Positions 7,833 through 15,901 are shown, numbered from the stretch's first letter. The stretch: 35,524 nucleotides of DNA from an uncultured Chloroflexota bacterium (GCA_902774215.1 CACYHU010000055.1:1-35524); one strand, 5' to 3'. Notes: generated from the sequence alone by a model not told the origin. Made by a program: numbers and translations.

Positions 7833-9163
7833 AAATTTACTTTGAATGCATTTCCTTTATCTACAATGTAGATCATGTCTCCATCACGCAGGGCAATTGC
7901 GGAATCCGTAGGAACCTTCGACTGCTGCCTGCCGCGAACGATAATCGTACCGTTGGTGGAACCAAGATCCTGGACAACAAAACGCTGGTTGCTCTTGCTG
8001 TAATGGATCCGGCAGTGTCTGCTGCTGATGGTTTTATCCTCGAAACGAAATGTACAATCCGGGTCCTTACCGAAAACGCAGTCCTTTTCCATACTCAGCG
8101 GTTTACTTATTCCCTGGAACTTCCCGGACATACCCTGCACGGATGGACTGCCGGAGGTTCTGCTGCTGCCGCCGCCTGAACCGCCTTTACTGCCTTTGCC
8201 GCCTGAACCGCCTTTGCCTGTCAGCAAAACGATCAGCATCACGATAACCGCTAATCCAAGGACACCGATCACGACCCAGAGCCATGGAAAAGATCCGGAA
8301 TTGCCACCCGGCCCCATTGTAATCACCGGGGTAAGGGTCGGACCGACTTTTGACGGCGTTTCAACTACGATTGGCGCACTTCTGTGATCTGTTTTCCGGT
8401 AAGAGAAGCCTCTGGAATCCAGACGGGTCATTAATTCATTGACCTGAATGCCGAACCAGGCCTGATTATTGTCTTCATCGATAATGCGGAGATCGTTGAT
8501 ACCGACCACATGTCCGTGTTCATCCACAATCGGACCACCGGAGGCACCTTCATTGATGATAGCATCAACCCCCAATTCCACATAAGGTGTACTGTCATCC
8601 GCCAGATGAGCGGTAGGAGTGATTTTCGTGATAATCCCCTGCGTCACCGTCAGAACATTGCTGGAAATTACATCACGTTCGGAATTCACAGCCGGAAAAC
8701 CGGTTGCCCAGACTTGCATAAGCGGTTTGATTTTACTCGCATCCAGCAGAGTGAGCGGCACCCTTTTTGCATATTCTGTCTGAATCTGAATGACCGCGAG
8801 GTCAACATCCGGCCAGTCCGCCACAACAGTACCTTCAACATAATCGGCGGAAATCTCGGAATAATAAACCCGGACAATACGGTTTTCCACTGTTTTGAAC
8901 CATTCAGGATTCTTGATATCGTAACCATAGGAATTGACAACGTGATGGTTCGTTACGATCTGGTTTTCATTGATAAAAAAACCGGAACCGCGATATTCTG
9001 TCGTATCGTTTTCCCCGGGCTTCTGATATGTATTTAGGATCCGCACAACGCTTTTACTGACGATATCATATATTTCCGAATTATCCGCAGCCTGCGCCTT
9101 TGCCGGCATACAACTCAGAATGATTGTCAGGACAATCAACAACAGCACACATCTTTTTTTCAT
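7829..9163 (-). CDS. HtrA/DegP-type serine protease with membrane segment and C-terminal FHA domain
   Basis: 444 residues. Signal peptide (1-25) ending AKAQA; trypsin-fold protease (about 30-250) with His74 in TNHHVV, Asp121 in DVDLAV and Ser208 in GASGGPI; no PDZ domain. A Pro/Gly linker, one membrane segment (about 294-316) and a Gly/Ser-rich tether (318-345) lead to a cytoplasmic FHA domain (about 355-440) with FGKDPDC, SSRHCR and GSTNG. The protease faces outwards and the FHA inwards, so phosphorylation inside could recruit or gate an external protease, or the reverse (inference). The start has GGAGG five bases upstream. It is the first structural gene after the regulator, and the next genes follow with 4-base overlaps. 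Confidence 0.93.
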   Translation of the reverse strand: MKKRCVLLLIVLTIILSCMPAKAQAADNSEIYDIVSKSVVRILNTYQKPGENDTTEYRGSGFFINENQIVTNHHVVNSYGYDIKNPEWFKTVENRIVRVYYSEISADYVEGTVVADWPDVDLAVIQIQTEYAKRVPLTLLDASKIKPLMQVWATGFPAVNSERDVISSNVLTVTQGIITKITPTAHLADDSTPYVELGVDAIINEGASGGPIVDEHGHVVGINDLRIIDEDNNQAWFGIQVNELMTRLDSRGFSYRKTDHRSAPIVVETPSKVGPTLTPVITMGPGGNSGSFPWLWVVIGVLGLAVIVMLIVLLTGKGGSGGKGSKGGSGGGSSRTSGSPSVQGMSGKFQGISKPLSMEKDCVFGKDPDCTFRFEDKTISSRHCRIHYSKSNQRFVVQDLGSTNGTIIVRGRQQSKVPTDSAIALRDGDMIYIVDKGNAFKVNL

Positions 9164-9211
9164 AGGAACCTCCGAACCATTTTTTTATATTTTTTATTTT
9201 ATTACTGCATA

Positions 9212-9271
9212 CCTGAAAAAAAACAGTAGTTTTTTTAGAAAAAACAGGGATTTTTTCAGGATTTTTTCAGG
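9212..9271 (-). promoter_or_regulatory. Tandem 11-bp CCTGAAAAAAT repeats, candidate operator
   Basis: On the minus strand CCTGAAAAAAT occurs twice in exact tandem (9271-9261 and 9260-9250), and an inverted CCTGAAAAAA lies at 9212-9221. The block is between the stop of the regulator gene and the start of the protease gene. Direct repeats with an 11-bp period are typical sites of OmpR/PhoB winged-helix proteins, the family of the upstream gene's DNA-binding domain. The outer inverted copies could also fold into a weak A/T-rich terminator. A TATAAA sits at 9189-9184 with no good -35 box, which would fit an activator-dependent promoter. Confidence 0.35.
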
Positions 9272-9274
9272 AAA

Positions 9275-9904
9275 TCATTCTCTGCTTAACTGATACCCCA
9301 CACCATTTTTACTTTTGATAAGAATTCTTCCGACTCCAAGAGTTTTCAGCTTCTTCGAAAGATCATTTTTTGCCGCCTGGATTCGCTTGCGCTGGGACTC
9401 CGGATCCCGGTCCTCAGGATAGATCCTCTCTGCAATTTCAGCATAGGTATATATCTTCCCGGGCTGCTCCGCCAAAAGGCTCAGCAGCTGATATCCGCGT
9501 TTATCCGGAGAGATCTCTACTCCATCGACAAAAATCTGATAGGCCATTTCATCAATTTCAAGACCGTATGCATAAAGATCATCAAGAATAGGCATGGTTC
9601 TGCCCGGCATGGCAAATACATACTCATGATCGCGGTTGATCGTGATCACGTCGTCATCATACAATTTCACCGGGTCACCGCCAATACGTTTCCGGTTCAG
9701 CAGTGTTCCGTTCGTACTTCCTGCATCATGGATAAAATAATCGTCGTTCCGCTTTTCAATAACGGCATGCTCACGGGAAACGCTGGCACTGGAAATGAAA
9801 AGATTCGCGCTGCTTTTCCGTCCGATTAAAAAAGGTGTCCGGTCAATAAGATATTCCTGACCATCCCGTCCTGTCGATATCAGTCTTGCCTCATCCCCGC
9901 TCAT
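9275..9904 (-). CDS. FHA domain - winged-helix transcription regulator
   Basis: 209 residues. FHA domain at about 15-100 with LIGRK (G28-R29), SVSREH (43-46) and GSTNGT (62-67). The C-terminal 118-207 is an OmpR/PhoB-type winged helix: ISPDKRGYQLLSLL, YTYAEIAERIYP, a recognition-helix region around QRKRIQAAKNDLSKKL, and the wing KSKNGVGYQL. It lacks a receiver domain, so a phosphothreonine partner bound by the FHA domain, rather than Asp phosphorylation, likely controls it (inference). It lies upstream of and in line with the protease/PP2C/kinase operon and is the natural candidate for its regulator. The ribosome binding site is weak (GGGGA, 13 bases away), so the start is likely but not certain. 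Confidence 0.9.
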   Translation of the reverse strand: MSGDEARLISTGRDGQEYLIDRTPFLIGRKSSANLFISSASVSREHAVIEKRNDDYFIHDAGSTNGTLLNRKRIGGDPVKLYDDDVITINRDHEYVFAMPGRTMPILDDLYAYGLEIDEMAYQIFVDGVEISPDKRGYQLLSLLAEQPGKIYTYAEIAERIYPEDRDPESQRKRIQAAKNDLSKKLKTLGVGRILIKSKNGVGYQLSRE

Positions 9905-10282
9905 ATTATCTGATTTTCCCCGATATTATGAAAAAACAGTCAAAAAATTTTCCAGAACCAACCTTTATGTATTATTACAATTAATATGCGGTATCTGAAT
10001 AAACCGTAACAAACCGCCTGTTTATTTATTATAAACGATATATGCGAAAATCTTATAAAAATGAAATAAATGAAAATTGTTCCCCGAAAATCATATCAGA
10101 CCGATGCGGTATCCGGAAAAGGCGGGGGTGGGATTACTTATCACGGTTATGATCTGAATAAACAGAAAATTCCCACCATCAGGGAATTTTCCCGAATGAA
10201 ATCGCTTTTCCGAATCCGGAAGAAAATTTATCAGCGAATTCACACACGGAACCTTCCTGTGCTTATACCGCCTGTCGCTTAT
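9905..10282. other. Intergenic region, A/T-rich, 378 bases
   Basis: It lies upstream of the regulator gene and downstream of the transporter gene, both on the minus strand. It should hold the regulator promoter; several TATAAT- and TAATAT-like strings occur, but I find none with a convincing -35 at the right distance. The only clear structure is the hairpin at 10165-10191. A 74-codon open frame on the plus strand (10070-10294) has no ribosome site or recognisable composition and is not called. Confidence 0.5.
10165..10191 (-). terminator. Inverted repeat, possible terminator of the transporter gene
   Basis: GAAAATTCCC (10165-10174) and GGGAATTTTC (10182-10191) form a perfect 10-bp stem with a 7-base loop. 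On the minus strand TGTTTATT follows. It is about 90 bases past the transporter stop at 10283. The A/T-rich outer arms would let it act in either direction. Confidence 0.45.
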
Positions 10283-10999
10283 TTATATATTTGAGATAAT
10301 GATCGTCAGACCGGAGACAATCAGCATGGACATGACAACGATCTTTGCCCTGCGTTCATCGAGGAAGGAAGACGCCTTCTGTCCCAGGAACAGACCGGTC
10401 CAGACAAATGGGAGGACGATCGCCGCGATCTTCAGCACGTTCGGCGTGAATAAGCCAAGGAAGATGTACATCAAAAGCCGGACAAAATTTTCCGCAAAAA
10501 AAATCGCGCAGATATTTCCCTTGAAAGAGCTCATATCATTCGTTGTCAGGCTGATGTAAACGATCAGCAGCACTCCTACGCCAAACAGCCCGCTGCTCAC
10601 GCCGGCGAGGATCCCTATCGTCAGCAGCAGCACCTTCGATGGCTTCATCTTCCTCCCGCCAACCTCATTATAGAGCATAATGATCCCGATCAGGGTGATA
10701 AAAAACCCAAAGCAGAGCTTCAGCGTTTTTGTGTCTGTATTTTTCAGCAGAAGCGTGCCGGGAATAGTCCCTGCAATAAGCAGCAGCGCCATCGGCAGCC
10801 ATATACGTGTCTGCAGCGATTTTCGGTTTTTCCAGGAGATATACAAATTTGACGGCAGGCTCGTCAGCAGACACACCGGCGAGATATCCACATGATCCTC
10901 CGCAAAGGACATGAGTGAAGTAAAAACAGGGGCATCCCCCACACCGCAAAGGCCTTTAATAAACCCCGAAATCAAACCTGCAAAGATCCATAAAATCAT
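10283..10999 (-). CDS. TSUP (TauE/SafE) family membrane transporter
   Basis: 238 residues, about eight hydrophobic helices. Both halves carry the family's Gly-rich repeat: FAGLISGFIKGLCGVG near the N-terminus and GILAGVSSGLFGVG in the middle, the two-repeat pattern of TauE/SafE proteins. Family members export sulfite, sulfoacetate or other small anions, or act in sulfur-compound uptake; the substrate here cannot be told. Length is slightly below the usual 250 or so. ATG 10999 has GGAG about 7 bases upstream. It is divergent from the helicase gene and is a single-gene unit. Confidence 0.88.
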   Translation of the reverse strand: MILWIFAGLISGFIKGLCGVGDAPVFTSLMSFAEDHVDISPVCLLTSLPSNLYISWKNRKSLQTRIWLPMALLLIAGTIPGTLLLKNTDTKTLKLCFGFFITLIGIIMLYNEVGGRKMKPSKVLLLTIGILAGVSSGLFGVGVLLIVYISLTTNDMSSFKGNICAIFFAENFVRLLMYIFLGLFTPNVLKIAAIVLPFVWTGLFLGQKASSFLDERRAKIVVMSMLIVSGLTIIISNI

Positions 11000-11150
11000 G
11001 ATCAGACTCCATATTCATCATACCACTGATTTTTGAAAAAAAAATTATATCCTGCCTGCTGCCTGCCGACTGCCCCGTATTCACTTTACACAATGAACCC
11101 TTAACTTTTCGGTTATCATTAACCCGGTTATTATAAGGACTGTAAAACAA

Positions 11151-12875
11151 ATGAAAAGAGAACGACCGTACATTACAAAACGCGAATTGAAACGCCGCTA
11201 TCCCTGGCTGACAGACGTCATGATCGTCCAGTATCTGCCCCCGCTGGAAAACGGGCTTGTTCCCGGACATCATGGCACCCTCGCATGGCCGCGGCGTAAG
11301 GTTATAAATATATGCGAAACCGATAAGGAACTGAGAGCGGAAAAAGAACGGATCGCCAGACAGCTCGAACGCGACAACCGCCGGCGTGCCCAGCGTGCCG
11401 CCTTTATATCCCAGTTCACCCCTGACCGCAAATTTGAATATGCCCGCCGGCTGTCCCGGCATTTCATCCTGCACATCGGCCCGACCAACTCCGGAAAAAC
11501 CTACACCGCACTGCAGGAGCTCAAAAAAGCCGGCAATGGTGCCTATCTCGGACCGCTGCGTTTGCTGGCGCTGGAAGTCTTCGACAAACTGAACGCCGAT
11601 AATTGTCCCTGCTCACTGCTCACCGGTGAAGAAAGCATCCCGGTTGCAGGATCCGCCATCACTGCCTCCACCATCGAAATGGCAGACTTCCGCCCACGCT
11701 ATAAAATAGCCGTGATCGATGAGGCTCAGATGATCGCCGACCCCGACCGCGGCTCCCGCTGGCTGGACGCACTCTGCCGCATTGACGCCGAAAACGTCCA
11801 TGTCTGCCTTGCACCGGAAGCGGAAGAACTGATCTGCGAGCTGGTAAAACTCACCGGCTCGGATTTTGAGATCATGCGCCACGAACGGCTCGCACCGCTG
11901 CGCGCAGTCCCTGCGCTGGAAGGATTGAGCGGTATTCGGGTCCATGATGCCATCATCGCTTTTTCCCGCCGCGGAGTCCTCGGGATCGCCGGAGCACTGG
12001 AACAGCGCGGTTTTCATCCTGCCGTGATCTACGGCTCCCTGCCCCCGGAAGCGCGCCGCTCTGAAGTTTATAAATACACCACTGGTCAGTGCGATGTCGT
12101 CGTTGCGACAGACGCCATCGGCATGGGCATTTCCCTGCCGATCCGCCGCATCGTTTTCTCTGAACTGCGCAAGTTCGACGGCACCCGTGTCCGTGCGCTC
12201 ACCCACACCGAGATCCTTCAGATCGCCGGACGCGCCGGACGTTACGGCATGTTTGACATCGGCGAAGTCACCGCCATCGGAGAAATGGAACCGGTGAACC
12301 ATGCCCTGCAGGGAACGCCGCCGCCCATCTGGCGTTACCGCATCGCCTTCCCGGGTCAGGAAGCCATTGAATCCGAGTTCTCCCTCCGCGGTCTGCTGGA
12401 AGAATGGCAGCACCTGCCTCAGGAGGACTGGTACGATCGCGAAGACATGAGCGACTCCCTGATGCTGCTGAAATCCTTCCCGTCCAAGCGCATCCGCGTG
12501 GAAAAGGAACTGATGTACAAACTCATCACCCTCCCTGTCGATACAGGTAACCTGGCCATCGTCGATTACTGGGTCAAATGCGCAGCCGCCATCGCACAGG
12601 GCGAAGAGATCCCGATTCCTAATTTCGGTATGACTTCTCTCGAAAAATGCGAGACCCAATACCGGGCACTCGACCTTTATCATCACTTCTGCCGCCGGTT
12701 CGGCCGCGAAGACCGCTGTGAAGGCTTCCGCCGGGACGTGATCCGCCAGATCACCCGCCTGCTCACCGCCCCGAAAGGTGACTACATCCGCACCTGCCGC
12801 CGCTGCGGCAAAGAGCTCCCTGTTACCAACTCGTTCGGACTTTGTGACGAATGCTTCAATCGCATGAAGGATTGA
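11151..12875 (+). CDS. Suv3-like superfamily 2 RNA helicase with C-terminal zinc ribbon
   Basis: 574 residues. Motif I GPTNSGKT (110-117) has the exact form of mitochondrial Suv3 helicases rather than the usual DEAD-box. Motif II is DEAQ (190-193); later come YGSLPPEAR, VVATDAIGMGISLPI and QIAGRAGRYG (357-366, motif VI). The N-terminal 100 residues are basic. The C-terminus has four cysteines (549, 552, 565, 568) that form a zinc ribbon, which may bind RNA. Suv3 works with exoribonuclease in mitochondrial RNA decay, so a role in RNA turnover is likely, but the bacterial partner is not known from this window. It forms an operon with the acylphosphatase 10 bases downstream. Confidence 0.88.
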   Translation: MKRERPYITKRELKRRYPWLTDVMIVQYLPPLENGLVPGHHGTLAWPRRKVINICETDKELRAEKERIARQLERDNRRRAQRAAFISQFTPDRKFEYARRLSRHFILHIGPTNSGKTYTALQELKKAGNGAYLGPLRLLALEVFDKLNADNCPCSLLTGEESIPVAGSAITASTIEMADFRPRYKIAVIDEAQMIADPDRGSRWLDALCRIDAENVHVCLAPEAEELICELVKLTGSDFEIMRHERLAPLRAVPALEGLSGIRVHDAIIAFSRRGVLGIAGALEQRGFHPAVIYGSLPPEARRSEVYKYTTGQCDVVVATDAIGMGISLPIRRIVFSELRKFDGTRVRALTHTEILQIAGRAGRYGMFDIGEVTAIGEMEPVNHALQGTPPPIWRYRIAFPGQEAIESEFSLRGLLEEWQHLPQEDWYDREDMSDSLMLLKSFPSKRIRVEKELMYKLITLPVDTGNLAIVDYWVKCAAAIAQGEEIPIPNFGMTSLEKCETQYRALDLYHHFCRRFGREDRCEGFRRDVIRQITRLLTAPKGDYIRTCRRCGKELPVTNSFGLCDECFNRMKD

Positions 12876-12885
12876 GAGGGAGCAT

Positions 12886-13173
12886 ATGGCAGAAAACACA
12901 GAACGCTGGCATATTTTCTTTGACGGACGTGTTCAGGGCGTCGGATTCCGCTTCGCGGCGCAGATCTTCGCCGCGGGGCTCGGCCTGACCGGTTGGGTCC
13001 GCAACAAAGAAGATGGCCGTGTGGAAATGGAAGCACAGGGATCTGCCGCTGACCTGCAGAAGCTGGTGGACAGGCTCAAATCCCGTCCGCCCATCCTTAT
13101 AACAGAGTGCGATATCCGCGAAATTCCGCTGAAGGATGGTGAGAAAAAATTCTCCGTCCTGCCCTCGTTTTAG
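12886..13173 (+). CDS. acyP: Acylphosphatase
   Basis: 95 residues, the normal family size. Hallmarks: GRVQGVGFR (phosphate-binding loop with catalytic Arg) and GWVRNKEDGRVE (catalytic Asn in VRN). It hydrolyses acyl phosphates such as carbamoyl- or acetyl-phosphate in the cytosol. ATG 12886 follows a GAGGGAG site by about 5 bases and lies 10 bases after the helicase stop, so the two are co-transcribed. There is no clear functional tie between the two proteins. Confidence 0.95.
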   Translation: MAENTERWHIFFDGRVQGVGFRFAAQIFAAGLGLTGWVRNKEDGRVEMEAQGSAADLQKLVDRLKSRPPILITECDIREIPLKDGEKKFSVLPSF

Positions 13174-13179
13174 AAAAAA

Positions 13180-13263
13180 GGTACCCGCCGTATTTTCGGA
13201 TGAATCAAAAAAAAGCCCGATAACACAGCGGGGGTATGGGGGCCGCAGGCCCCCGGAAATCAG
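13180..13263. repeat. Dispersed repeat, copy 1 (about 84 bp, with GC-rich hairpin)
   Basis: It begins GGTACCCGCCGTATTTT and ends CCCGGAAATCAG, and contains CAGCGGGGGTATGGGGGC followed by a stem GGGGGCC-GCA-GGCCCCC. A second copy, with about 15 differences, lies at 19082-19167. Both are intergenic. No U tail follows the hairpin, so it is not a standard terminator. Confidence 0.8.
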
Positions 13264-13356
13264 GCGCGGGCTGCGTCTTTCGCAAACACACGAACTTTCG
13301 ATCCCGCGTCTTGCGGAGCATACCCTCCGGAATGCAAAGTGAGCTCTTATAGCAGA

Positions 13357-13400
13357 GTGCCGGATAAACTGCCGCAAAATCAGCGCGGCACATCCGGCAC
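13357..13400. repeat. Two-tier hairpin between converging genes
   Basis: GTGCCGGAT (13357-13365) pairs with ATCCGGCAC (13392-13400); inside, TGCCGC (13370-13375) pairs with GCGGCA (13385-13390). It sits 31 bases past the stop of the HD-RyR gene (minus strand). There is no U run, so a factor-independent terminator is doubtful; it may be an mRNA 3' end structure. Confidence 0.5.
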
Positions 13401-13431
13401 CCTCAGCACTTAATTCCGATCAGGAGAATTT

Positions 13432-15672
13432 CTACAAATTATCCAGCAGCCGCTGCAGCAGCGTGCGATACTCTTTCGCTGTCATTTTCCCTTGGATATT
13501 CAGTTCTTCTCTCACTTCCTGAACCGTATTGATAAACAATTTCAATCCGCGCCTGGAGATCCTTCCGATCGATGCTCCGCGCAGGATCTCTTCATTCAGG
13601 TGATAGATCCGCAGCCCGTCAAACCGACGGATCAGTTTCAGCATGCTGTTGAAGGGTTCAACGTCTTTATCCTTTTCAACATCCGGCAGCCCTTCATAGT
13701 GAGCAAACACCTCATCCTCGGTCGGGTTGCCGGCCATCGTCAGTTTATGCATCCTCAGCTGTTCACGCAGCATCGCCCGGGCTTCACTGACCGGCACACC
13801 CGCCGCGGTATTGAGCTTCTCTTCCGGCAGAGTTTCATAAACATTTCCTGCGGTCCAGCCCATCTCTATATGTTCCCTCACCCAGCGGTCATGCTCCATC
13901 GGCCCGATAATTTCCATCTGATCCGGGAGAAATTCCTTCACCATATCATAATCCACCGGCTTATCCGTGAAAAAGCAGCCCAGCGAATTCAAATACATGC
14001 CAAACTTCTTGGCCTGGTTGATATTGGAAAGCTGATATTCCAGGGACAGATGTTCAAACTCACCCTCAAGGACCTTCGTCGGGATCGTCATCTCCTCACC
14101 CTTGTGAGTATAGCGGGCATTCAATGCAACAGCGAAATCAAACAAATGGAGGAAATTGGAATTGGAAAGATAGGTATGTTTGTTGCTGCGGTCTACAAGC
14201 TCCATATCCTGCGTCACGGTCAGCGGGATAAGAGATGTATCAATGATCCGTCTGATATCACCGGCAAACCGCTGGGCAGGTGCAGCCATATCGCTGTAAT
14301 CCTTCAGACGGGGTTCAGCACCTTTGGGGCTCCCGTTACTGATCCACTCCTGATATTGAAGGTTATACTCATCGATCCGGTCCTGCTCACTTTTATCAAA
14401 ATGATAAACCGCGCAAACCGCATTATTGCTGAAATCAAAATCAACATCCATCGGATGAAGTTCAATACGGGAATTGCGTCCATAGGCAGTCCGGTCCCAG
14501 CATTGCAGTTCATCACAAAGCATCAGCAGAAAAGCCAGCGGATGCAGATCCATCGGGAGCGGGTTGTCATCCGTCTTATAAAAGGCGACCGCGAATTTAT
14601 ACAGGCTGTTATGCAGCAGGATGGCAGTGAACGCGTCCAGATGATCTCTGCCGATGATTTCCGGTTTGATCTTTCCGGGATCATCCGGATCCTTGATGAT
14701 CTCATGATAGAGCCGCACCGCACTGAAATAGGCATGATCCATAAAATAGCCGAAAGAATCCGGGCGCAGCGGTTTGTTATGGATCTTTTCCAGAAGATAA
14801 CCTTCTGTAAAACCATACTTCATGCCCAGTTTTTCAGTGACGCCCCAGGCAAATAATTCCTCCAGGGTGTTAAAAGTCCGTCCGAACACCTTTCGCAGAT
14901 GAACCTGCTCTTTTGTACTCAGACAGACAAGCTTATCAATATCACGGTAAGCCAGATAAGGCTTCCCTTCCCCGCGTTTTTCTCCTTCCACCTCGTAATA
15001 AGAGATAGACTGTTCAAAAGGAAGCTCAAAAGGATACCCGATATCATGAAACAGTGCTGTCAATCCCCAGAATTCAAGGAACAGATTGGCTGCCTTATGA
15101 TCCTGCTCCGCGTCACTTTCATCCGTACTGAAACCATAGTGCTTCTTGAAAGTTCTGCGGTAATTTTCATTGGTTTCATAAATCGCCAGTCCCAGCGTAA
15201 AAACATACACTGAGTGGGAATAATGGTCCCGGTGTTTCATCAGCAGCGAACTGCCGTTTGCCTCGAACTCGGAAAGAAGCTCCACCATTTTCTTGGATTT
15301 GCCATAACGGCCGAAAAACATCTCCAGATAACAGTAATAAACATCATAAGCATCATCAGCCACACCGGAATCAATGAATATTTCCAGCCGCCGCTCCAGG
15401 CACAGACGGTTGATATCCATCTGCATATTGTAAGGGATCTGACATTTTTTGGCGCTTGTCCCCTTTACCGTTCCGGTTTCATTCTCCTCCGCTTCAATTT
15501 TCCGGCTGAAGTTCAGCTCTTCACAGCGGTTATGGATAAAGCGCAGTGCCGCGGATTTCAGGTCGTTCCCGTTACCCTCTGCCCTGCTCAGATAAGGTTC
15601 TGCAGGCTGGTTTTTGATACCATAATCGGCAAGATTCTTCTGCCGCATCATTTCAAAGGAAGTGTAAGACAT
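13432..15672 (-). CDS. HD-domain phosphohydrolase fused to a RyR domain
   Basis: 746 residues. The central HD domain has H153 (YSHSVYVFTLG), H209-D210 (LTALFHDIGYP), H354-N355 (LLHNSLYKF) and D387 (LMLCDELQCWD), the metal-binding pattern of HD phosphohydrolases. The C-terminal part (about 588-692) looks like a RyR domain: MEHDRWVREHIEMGW (E593, H594, W597, G605-W606) and, after an insertion, LPDVEKDKD before a closing helix and GLRIY strand. HD enzymes often cleave nucleotides or cyclic nucleotides; RyR domains in bacteria occur in nucleotide-signalling and conflict proteins. A nucleotide-responsive hydrolase is the inference. No membrane segment. It is transcribed alone, divergently from the DUF5662 gene. 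Confidence 0.75.
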   Translation of the reverse strand: MSYTSFEMMRQKNLADYGIKNQPAEPYLSRAEGNGNDLKSAALRFIHNRCEELNFSRKIEAEENETGTVKGTSAKKCQIPYNMQMDINRLCLERRLEIFIDSGVADDAYDVYYCYLEMFFGRYGKSKKMVELLSEFEANGSSLLMKHRDHYSHSVYVFTLGLAIYETNENYRRTFKKHYGFSTDESDAEQDHKAANLFLEFWGLTALFHDIGYPFELPFEQSISYYEVEGEKRGEGKPYLAYRDIDKLVCLSTKEQVHLRKVFGRTFNTLEELFAWGVTEKLGMKYGFTEGYLLEKIHNKPLRPDSFGYFMDHAYFSAVRLYHEIIKDPDDPGKIKPEIIGRDHLDAFTAILLHNSLYKFAVAFYKTDDNPLPMDLHPLAFLLMLCDELQCWDRTAYGRNSRIELHPMDVDFDFSNNAVCAVYHFDKSEQDRIDEYNLQYQEWISNGSPKGAEPRLKDYSDMAAPAQRFAGDIRRIIDTSLIPLTVTQDMELVDRSNKHTYLSNSNFLHLFDFAVALNARYTHKGEEMTIPTKVLEGEFEHLSLEYQLSNINQAKKFGMYLNSLGCFFTDKPVDYDMVKEFLPDQMEIIGPMEHDRWVREHIEMGWTAGNVYETLPEEKLNTAAGVPVSEARAMLREQLRMHKLTMAGNPTEDEVFAHYEGLPDVEKDKDVEPFNSMLKLIRRFDGLRIYHLNEEILRGASIGRISRRGLKLFINTVQEVREELNIQGKMTAKEYRTLLQRLLDNL

Positions 15673-15795
15673 GACAATTCTCCCGGTTGAAAAACAGTTT
15701 ATTCATAATACGATTATACTCAAAAGCAGGGAATAATGGATAGGTTGCAGGTTATATGGACAAGAATTCCCTGTAGCCTTCTGATACTGTGATAA

Positions 15796-15810
15796 TTACC
15801 TGTCAGGTAA
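15796..15810. promoter_or_regulatory. Palindrome in the divergent intergenic region, candidate operator
   Basis: TTACCTG-T-CAGGTAA is a perfect 7+1+7 palindrome, followed 4 bases later by CCTGAGG. It lies between the HD-RyR gene and the DUF5662 gene, about 90 to 125 bases from each start, where a shared repressor site could act. No matching copy was noticed elsewhere in the window. Confidence 0.35.
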
Positions 15811-15865
15811 AACCTGAGGCAAATAACATCAGGAACGATTGGAGACCCTTTTACGCTGTCAAATA

Positions 15866-15895
15866 TTAATAATAATTTTTTCAAGGTATTATAAT
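15866..15895 (+). promoter_or_regulatory. Promoter of the DUF5662 gene, placed for a leaderless transcript
   Basis: TATAAT at 15890-15895 ends 6 bases before the ATG at 15902; TTAATA at 15866-15871 is a fair -35 with an 18-base spacer. Initiation about 7 bases past the -10 would fall on the start codon. No Shine-Dalgarno sequence lies at normal distance. Confidence 0.45.
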
Positions 15896-15901
15896 CAACT
15901 C

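Noticed and set aside
9914-9950. TTGACT and TAATAT upstream of the FHA-winged-helix gene as a promoter
   Set aside because: The two boxes are only about 9 bases apart, too close for a sigma70 promoter.
10070-10294. 74-codon open frame in the gap before the transporter
   Set aside because: No ribosome site, no motif, and its end overlaps the transporter gene on the other strand.
11613-12899. 428-codon open frame antisense to the helicase
   Set aside because: The plus frame has all helicase motifs. The antisense frame has no recognisable domain and arises from codon bias.
13174-13431. Possible CRISPR-like or phage repeat
   Set aside because: Only one 84-bp element and one hairpin are here; there are no regularly spaced short repeats.
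13492-14856. 454-codon open frame antisense to the HD-RyR gene
   Set aside because: The minus frame carries HD and RyR motifs; the plus frame has none and no ribosome site.
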